Positions 58,846 to 64,000 of a DNA stretch of 64,000 nucleotides are shown here, in pieces. Position 1 is the stretch's first letter, and each line of letters starts with the position of its first letter. Below the pieces are notes generated by a model. The model was not told where the DNA came from. It did not search any database and saw only the letters and a program-made list of their open reading frames with translations. Origin of the DNA: Nereida sp965655635 (GTDB lineage: Bacteria > Pseudomonadota > Alphaproteobacteria > Rhodobacterales > Rhodobacteraceae); contig NZ_CBFHHE010000013.1 of NCBI RefSeq assembly GCF_965655635.1, forward strand, positions 1 through 64,000, read 5' to 3'. Position numbers and translations under genes: made by a program.

Positions 58846-60791
58846 GCTTTGCTCCCCTGATTGCGGTCGCTATCAAGGCTGCGCAAAAGCGCCTCCATTT
58901 GACGGAACGTGTTGCGCACGTCAGCGCGGGCCGCATTGGGATAGGCGCTGAGCGGCGGTGTGTCGCCGTAAAGTGCACGCAGAGTGATATCACGGCCAAT
59001 TGGTGCTGCCGCAGTTGACCCACCACCGCCGTGTTCAACGATGACGCTGACAGCGATCCGAGGGTTATCAAAGGGCGCATAATTGACCCAAAGGGCGTGG
59101 TCACGCCGTTCCCATGGCAAATCTTGGTTGCGCGTGACGCCTCGTGCACGTTCCGCCGCAGTGATCCGGCGGACCTGACTAGTGCCAGTTTTGCCTGCCA
59201 TTTTGAACGCAGTATTCACAGTTCTTGAGCGGTATCCGGTCCCACGGCGCTCGTTTGAGACAGCATACATGGACCGGCGTATTGTATCGAGGGTGCCGCC
59301 CGTGATGCCAAGGTCCTGCCCGCCTGAGATACCTGTCTCAACGCCGTCACGGGATTTGATCAACCTCGGCTCAACACTTTTGCCCGTTGCAAGGCGCGCT
59401 GTCATAACTGCCAATTGCAGTGGTGAAGAAAGGACATACCCTTGCCCGATTGAGGCGTTGACCGTGTCGCCGATGCGCCAATCTTGATCACGCACTTCGC
59501 GCTTCCATGCTTTGTCAGGCGCCAGCCCGCTGGCCACTGCCGACATCGGGATATCATGACGGACACCAACCCCAAGTTTGCGCGCCATTTCGGCGATAGT
59601 GTCGATGCCCACCCGAAGAGCCAGATCGTAGTAGTAGACGTCACAGCTTTCGGTGATTGATTTGAACAAATCCACATTGCCATGGCCGGCGCGCTTCCAG
59701 CAATGAAACCGTGTGTCCGCCACTTCTTTGTGCCCGACGCAGCGTACAGTTTCATTGGCATCCACGAGCCCCGCTTCAAAAGCGGCAAGCGCAGTGATCA
59801 TTTTGAACGTGGACCCCGGTGGGTAAATGTCTTGCACCGCTTTCGATCTGAACGGGCGGTAGGGATCATTCAGCAGGGCATTGTAGTCAGTGGTGGAAAT
59901 CCCGCGAACAAACAAGTTGGGGTCAAACGTGGGCGCAGAGCCAAGTGCCAGCAAATCGCCGGTCTGCACATCCATAATGACTGCGGATGCGGCCTCTCCG
60001 GCGAGGCGCGCTTGCACCCAGTTTTGAAGCTCTGTGTCGATTGTCAGCTGTATGTCTTGCCCCGCAAGCGCTTCTTCGCGATCCAGCTCACGGATGACTC
60101 GGCCCACGGCGTTAACTTCGATGCGCTTGGTGCCGGCTTTACCGCGCAGCTCACGCTCTTCTTTTAACTCAACACCCGTTTTGCCAATCTGGAAACGCGG
60201 GATCTGCAATAGTGGATCAGGGTCCTCAATGCGGTTGAGATCAAAGTCCGACACAGGACCAACATAGCCAATTACATGGGCAAAATCGGCTCCCAGGGGG
60301 TATGCCCGTGAAAGTCCTAAATCTGCAGTAACACCGGGCAAAGCGGGCGCGTTTGCGGACACCTCAGCCACGTCATCCCAGCTTAGCCGATCCAGAATTG
60401 TCACCGGCACAAACGGAGAGCGGCGCTTTAGCTCGGCTTTGGTTTCGTCAATCTTCTCGGGGCTGAGCGATACGATCCGCGAAAGCCGGTAGAGCACTTC
60501 ATCGATGTCGCCTGCATCTTCGCGCACGATTGTGATACGATAGTTCGGCTCATTCACCGCGATCGGAAAGCCCGTGCGGTCAAATATCTGGCCGCGTGCG
60601 GGGGGCAACAGCCGAATATTGATGCGGTTTTCTTCGGCCAAAAGACGATATTGATCCGCCTGTTTGACCTGCAACTCGCGCATTCTTAGGCCCAACACGC
60701 CCATAACAGCCAGTTGCGCGCCACCCATGATGATGGCCCGCCGCGTGGTGAGACCGGTATTCTCGGGCGGATCTTTGCGGGGTTTTTTCAT
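58842..60791 (-). CDS. mrdA: Penicillin-binding protein 2 (transpeptidase of the rod system)
   Basis: This 649-residue class B penicillin-binding protein has an N-terminal transmembrane helix (RRAIIMGGAQLAVMGVLGL), a pedestal domain with LAEENRINIRLLPPARGQIF, and a transpeptidase domain. The active-site motifs are SxxK in PPGSTFKMITALA, SxN-equivalent in TESCDVYYYDLA and KTG in KTGTSQV. It cross-links lateral-wall peptidoglycan with RodA. ATG 60791 overlaps the mreD stop as TAATG; the frame to 60857 is not used. Confidence 0.96.
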   Translation of the reverse strand: MKKPRKDPPENTGLTTRRAIIMGGAQLAVMGVLGLRMRELQVKQADQYRLLAEENRINIRLLPPARGQIFDRTGFPIAVNEPNYRITIVREDAGDIDEVLYRLSRIVSLSPEKIDETKAELKRRSPFVPVTILDRLSWDDVAEVSANAPALPGVTADLGLSRAYPLGADFAHVIGYVGPVSDFDLNRIEDPDPLLQIPRFQIGKTGVELKEERELRGKAGTKRIEVNAVGRVIRELDREEALAGQDIQLTIDTELQNWVQARLAGEAASAVIMDVQTGDLLALGSAPTFDPNLFVRGISTTDYNALLNDPYRPFRSKAVQDIYPPGSTFKMITALAAFEAGLVDANETVRCVGHKEVADTRFHCWKRAGHGNVDLFKSITESCDVYYYDLALRVGIDTIAEMARKLGVGVRHDIPMSAVASGLAPDKAWKREVRDQDWRIGDTVNASIGQGYVLSSPLQLAVMTARLATGKSVEPRLIKSRDGVETGISGGQDLGITGGTLDTIRRSMYAVSNERRGTGYRSRTVNTAFKMAGKTGTSQVRRITAAERARGVTRNQDLPWERRDHALWVNYAPFDNPRIAVSVIVEHGGGGSTAAAPIGRDITLRALYGDTPPLSAYPNAARADVRNTFRQMEALLRSLDSDRNQGSKA

Positions 60792-61327
60792 TAGGGCGCC
60801 CTCTCTATCCGCACATCGGAGGGCGATTGAAACCGCAGTTTCAGGGCAAAGTGGCAAAACGCAGCAACCGCGGGGTAGGCAAGCAGAGTGATCACAAGTT
60901 GGGTCAGCGTAAGGCGGAGCGGGTTGGTGTCGACCAAAGTGATGTTGAGTAGTATGCGCTCAAAAAGCACAGCGGCGGTTAGCGCCAGCGCAACATAAGC
61001 CCATTCAACGGTAAATGTGCCGGTGCTGAGGTCTGCAGCACGACTGCGCAAAAACTCATTAGCGATCAGAAAACCTGCTGCAAAAAGACCTGGTGGGCGT
61101 TGCAAGATCATATCAGCGCTGAATGCGATCAAAGCGACCAAAATCGTAGGTGCATAGCTTGGGCGGCGCAGGGTCCACGCAAATATCAGGCACGCGATTA
61201 AATCAGGCGCACCCCATGGCCGTGGCGTTGTGTTGATTGGCAAAAGGTTCAAAAACAGAATGACTGCGCACAGCAGCAAAAGCAAAAACCGATAGCCCCA
61301 TTTAGGATTGAGCAAAACGTCAGCCAT
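60791..61327 (-). CDS. mreD: Rod shape-determining protein MreD
   Basis: This 178-residue integral membrane protein has about six transmembrane helices. Motifs such as RPWGAPDLIACLIFAWTLR and PPGLFAAGFLIANEFLRSRA are typical of MreD. It is a scaffold of the elongasome. ATG 61327 (MADVLLNPKWGYRF) has GGAGG upstream and overlaps the mreC stop by eight bases. Confidence 0.88.
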   Translation of the reverse strand: MADVLLNPKWGYRFLLLLLCAVILFLNLLPINTTPRPWGAPDLIACLIFAWTLRRPSYAPTILVALIAFSADMILQRPPGLFAAGFLIANEFLRSRAADLSTGTFTVEWAYVALALTAAVLFERILLNITLVDTNPLRLTLTQLVITLLAYPAVAAFCHFALKLRFQSPSDVRIERAP

Positions 61328-62234
61328 CGGTGGCCTCCGTTTGTGCATCAGCCTTTTCGTCGCTCTGCTGCATTTTGGGGCCAGCCAACAGGCTGCCTTG
61401 GTCCTCGATCAGTTCCCCGTCGTGACTGCGCAACACGCGTAGGAACTTTAGCCGCTCGTAATCGGCTGCAAGCCGCGCGCGTAAACGGCGATCGGGGCTT
61501 TGAGCAACTTGACCTACCAGCAAACCAGCGGGAAAAACTTTGCCGTCGCCGCTTGTTACAACGCGATCACCTGGCCGGACCAGATCGCGGTTTTCGATCA
61601 ACTCAAGAGTTGGCGCAGCCTCATTATCGCCCACCAGAATAGCACGCTGTCCTGACGGCTGGACTGTCACAGGAATGCGGCTGTTGGTGTCTGTCAACAA
61701 AATCACCCGCGACGTGTTTTGGCCCACGCCGCTGATCCGCCCAACAAGGCCTATGCCGTCCATCGTGGCCCAGCCGTCCATAATGCCATCGCGCGCCCCT
61801 ACGTTCAGCAGCACTGATTGGCGAAACGGCGAGCCGCTATCCGCGGTGACAACACCCGTCACATGGGTCAGTTTTGCATCAATACGGACTTTGTTCAGAT
61901 CAAGCAGGCGCGCGTTTTCTTGCTCAAGCTGCAACGCGGCCTCACGCCACGCTTTCATTTGCTGCAATTCACGGCGCAGGTCTTGGTTTTGCTCATAGAT
62001 ACGGGTGTAGCTTTGAAAATCCCGCGCAATATTGGTAAGCCCCGTCACCGGTGCCATGGCCCAATCCATCGACGGTACAAAACGGTCGATCATCGCGATG
62101 CGTAGCCGTTCAACACGCGGGCTATCGATGCGCCAAAGCAAGTACATCCCAAGCAACAACACCACCAAAATCCCCACAAGCATACGCCGGAGGAGGCGGG
62201 AATAATCGTCAGCCGTGGTGCGGTCTCGTGCCAA
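61320..62234 (-). CDS. mreC: Rod shape-determining protein MreC
   Basis: This 304-residue single-pass periplasmic protein has an N-terminal helix (LLRRMLVGILVVLLLGMYLL), a coiled coil (RELQQMKAWREAALQLEQEN, then ARLLDLNKV) and a beta-barrel MreC core with GLVGRISGVGQNTSRVILLT and GDRVVTSGDGKVFPAGLLVG. It links MreB to the periplasmic synthases. The ORF lies 25 bases after mreB and overlaps mreD by eight bases. Confidence 0.94.
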   Translation of the reverse strand: MARDRTTADDYSRLLRRMLVGILVVLLLGMYLLWRIDSPRVERLRIAMIDRFVPSMDWAMAPVTGLTNIARDFQSYTRIYEQNQDLRRELQQMKAWREAALQLEQENARLLDLNKVRIDAKLTHVTGVVTADSGSPFRQSVLLNVGARDGIMDGWATMDGIGLVGRISGVGQNTSRVILLTDTNSRIPVTVQPSGQRAILVGDNEAAPTLELIENRDLVRPGDRVVTSGDGKVFPAGLLVGQVAQSPDRRLRARLAADYERLKFLRVLRSHDGELIEDQGSLLAGPKMQQSDEKADAQTEATDG

Positions 62235-62259
62235 GGGTCACCCCTTTGGTGATGAAGAA

Positions 62260-63294
62260 TTAGCTGTCGTAATCAATGACGTGGCGTAGCTTGTGCTCAT
62301 ATTCAAGCGCCTTACCAGTGCCGAGCGCCACGCAGTTCAGACTTTCATCGGCGACAGAAATAGCCAGTCCTGTTTGCTCACGCAGGGCAAGATCCAAATC
62401 GCCCAAAAGGGCCCCACCACCAGTAAGCATCACGCCGCGGTCGACAATGTCTGCGGCAAGATCGGGGGGGGTTGCCTCAAGGGCGGTCATGACGCTGTCG
62501 CAGATTTGTTGCACAGGTTCAGCCAGCGCTTCAGCGACTTGTGCCTGAGACATCTCGATCTCTTTGGGCACACCGTTCAACAAGTCGCGCCCGCGAATTG
62601 GGATCGACTGTCCGCGCCCGTCATCAGGCATTCGCGCGGTACCAATGGTTGTTTTGATGCGTTCAGCGGTTGCTTCACCGATCAGCAGGTTTTGCTGTCG
62701 GCGCAGGTAGTTGATGATCGCCTCGTCCATACGGTCACCACCAACGCGCACAGAACGGGCGTAAACGATGTCACCCAGCGACAGAACCGCAACCTCGGTC
62801 GTCCCACCACCGATGTCGACAACCATGTTGCCTGTGGGGTCCGTAATGGGCATGCCTGCACCGATAGCTGCGGCGATAGGTTCGGCAATCAGACCCGCGC
62901 GGCGTGCGCCGGCAGACAAAACTGATTGACGAATTGCACGTTTTTCAACAGGCGTGGCGCCATGCGGAACGCAGACAATAATTTTTGGTTTAGAAAGGGT
63001 CGAACGTTTGTGCACTTTGCGAATGAAGTGCTTGATCATTTCCTCGGCCACATCAAAATCGGCAATTACACCGTCCCGCATGGGGCGGATGGCCTCAATC
63101 GAGCCGGGTGTACGACCCAGCATCAACTTGGCGTCTTCGCCAACTGCCAGCACTTTCTTAACACCGTCTTTGACTTGGTAAGCCACCACAGAAGGCTCAG
63201 ACAAGATAACACCCTTGCCTTTGACATAGACCAGCGTGTTAGCAGTGCCTAAATCGATCGCCATATCCTTCGAAAACACACTTAATCCAAACAT
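62260..63294 (-). CDS. mreB: Rod shape-determining protein MreB (bacterial actin)
   Basis: This 344-residue actin-like ATPase polymerises under the membrane and directs lateral cell-wall growth. It begins MFGLSVFSKDMAIDLGTANT with the phosphate-1 motif, and has VDIGGGTTEVAVLSLG (phosphate-2) and GVMLTGGGALLGDLDLAL (adenosine). It is the first gene of the mreB-mreC-mreD-mrdA-rodA string. The upstream region of about 190 bases should carry its promoter. Confidence 0.97.
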   Translation of the reverse strand: MFGLSVFSKDMAIDLGTANTLVYVKGKGVILSEPSVVAYQVKDGVKKVLAVGEDAKLMLGRTPGSIEAIRPMRDGVIADFDVAEEMIKHFIRKVHKRSTLSKPKIIVCVPHGATPVEKRAIRQSVLSAGARRAGLIAEPIAAAIGAGMPITDPTGNMVVDIGGGTTEVAVLSLGDIVYARSVRVGGDRMDEAIINYLRRQQNLLIGEATAERIKTTIGTARMPDDGRGQSIPIRGRDLLNGVPKEIEMSQAQVAEALAEPVQQICDSVMTALEATPPDLAADIVDRGVMLTGGGALLGDLDLALREQTGLAISVADESLNCVALGTGKALEYEHKLRHVIDYDS

Positions 63295-63387
63295 ATATCG
63301 ACTTCCCTTATGTCGCGGCTCGCTGCACGCGGTGCGACTCGGCCTTATTATTCACTTTTTGACAGTTATATGCGCGTCCCCTCGCAG

Positions 63388-63420
63388 GATAAAGAGGGGA
63401 AGGCCTGCGCCGTCCCCTCT
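63388..63420 (-). terminator. Probable intrinsic terminator after leuA
   Basis: On the minus strand AGAGGGGA and TCCCCTCT form a perfect eight-base stem with a twelve-base loop, followed by TTTATCC. It lies about 65 bases past the leuA stop and upstream of the mreB start. Confidence 0.6.
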
Positions 63421-63485
63421 GTGTGTGCCCTGTTGTGGGCCCAATCTCAAGCGTGTAATGATGTACCTAAGTAGGAAGCCACCGC

Positions 63486-64000
63486 TTAGGATTGGTCTTT
63501 GTAGCTGACGCCCTTGGTGTCATAGCCCGGCTCGTCTTGGCCGCGTCGTGCAATCAAGCGGTTCAGGGCCATGATATAGGCTTTTGCGGAGGCTACGACG
63601 GTGTCCGTGTCTGCGGATTGGCCCGTGGCGATCCGGCCTTCTTCTTCCATCCGGACCGAGACTGTCGCCTGTGCATCCGTGCCTTCGGTCACCGCTTGGA
63701 CTTGGTAAAGCTGCAAGCGCGCGCCATGAGGGGACAGTTCTTTGACCGCGTTGAATGTTGCATCAACTGGGCCATCACCTGTGGCTGTTATTTCTTTGTC
63801 GGTACCTTCAACGTTCAGGACCATCGTGGCCTCTTGTGGGCCGTCTGTGCCGCAAACAACCTTGAGCGAGACCAATTCAAGCGCGTTATTTCCTGCGGAG
63901 GCGCCGGTCTGCATTAACGCAATCAAGTCTTCGTCGTAGATTTCTTTCTTACGATCAGCGAGCACCTTGAACCGTACGAATACGTCCTTCAACTCGTTAT
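63486..64000 (-). CDS. leuA: 2-isopropylmalate synthase, C-terminal part (5' end outside window)
   Basis: This is the C-terminal part, 171 codons, of alpha-isopropylmalate synthase, which condenses acetyl-CoA and 2-oxoisovalerate in the first step of leucine synthesis. It includes NELKDVFVRFKVLADRKKEI, which links to the regulatory domain, and the LeuA dimer domain (GPVDATFNAVKELSPHGARL; YIMALNRLI). The catalytic barrel lies beyond the window edge. The frame has no stop up to base 64000. Confidence 0.92.
   Translation of the reverse strand, partial: NELKDVFVRFKVLADRKKEIYDEDLIALMQTGASAGNNALELVSLKVVCGTDGPQEATMVLNVEGTDKEITATGDGPVDATFNAVKELSPHGARLQLYQVQAVTEGTDAQATVSVRMEEEGRIATGQSADTDTVVASAKAYIMALNRLIARRGQDEPGYDTKGVSYKDQS

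Overview
The window is a contiguous piece of chromosome from a marine Rhodobacteraceae-type alphaproteobacterium, most likely the roseobacter group. Evidence: the ethylmalonyl-CoA pathway genes (ccr, ecm, mch and an mcl2-type thioesterase) lie among the TCA-cycle genes, the 2-oxoglutarate dehydrogenase and succinyl-CoA ligase genes are co-oriented in a long array, small proteins characteristic of the family occur (FYDLN acid protein, TIGR02186, DUF1737), and a luxR/luxI pair follows ccr. No insertion sequence, prophage, CRISPR array or rRNA operon was seen. One tRNA gene (Ala, GGC anticodon) is present. Coding density is high and no gene-free stretch exceeds about 250 bases.

Layout. 1-4.2 kb: the end of a fatty acid desaturase, a homocysteine methyltransferase, RidA, tRNA-Ala, an acidic FYDLN protein, a YgjP-type metalloprotease and a GntR/FCD regulator. 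4.2-14 kb (minus strand): mdh, sucC, sucD, sucA, sucB, a MAPEG protein and lpdA. 14-28 kb: a TauE-type permease, mcl2-nnrU-DUF1737-mch, sdhCDA-lipoprotein-sdhB, deoD, ecm, an acyltransferase and ccr. 28-29.7 kb: a quorum-sensing locus in which both luxR and luxI are cut by in-frame stop codons. 29.7-38.5 kb: a RecD-like helicase, an SDR, a TIGR02186/TSUP pair and a BMP-type (nucleoside-like) ABC importer. 38.6-56.7 kb: housekeeping genes (rimI, tsaB, nfu, usp, trpS, pseudo-rhomboid, murJ, glnD, LppC, rsmI, yraN, gshB, yifB, GST, cobC-like, cobU, rpoH, coaBC). 56.8-64 kb: ghrA-like, then the rod-shape operon mreBCD-mrdA-rodA, and the 3' part of leuA.

The most notable feature is a probable local regulon. 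The 10-bp palindrome TGTGATCACA occurs once immediately in front of the GntR/FCD regulator gene. It occurs as a pair exactly 21 bp apart upstream of sucC, and as a second pair, again exactly 21 bp apart, upstream of sdhC. The two pairs also share TTTTTCA in the spacer, in the direction of transcription. This suggests an autoregulated GntR-family regulator of the central TCA-cycle operons encoded next door.

The second notable feature is the quorum-sensing locus. LuxR is interrupted by TAA and LuxI by TAG, yet in both cases the same frame continues downstream into recognisable family sequence (the LuxR helix-turn-helix and the LuxI C-terminus). This points to very recent loss or truncation, or to sequence errors. 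Functions below were assigned by reading motifs and overall similarity from memory; no database search was possible.
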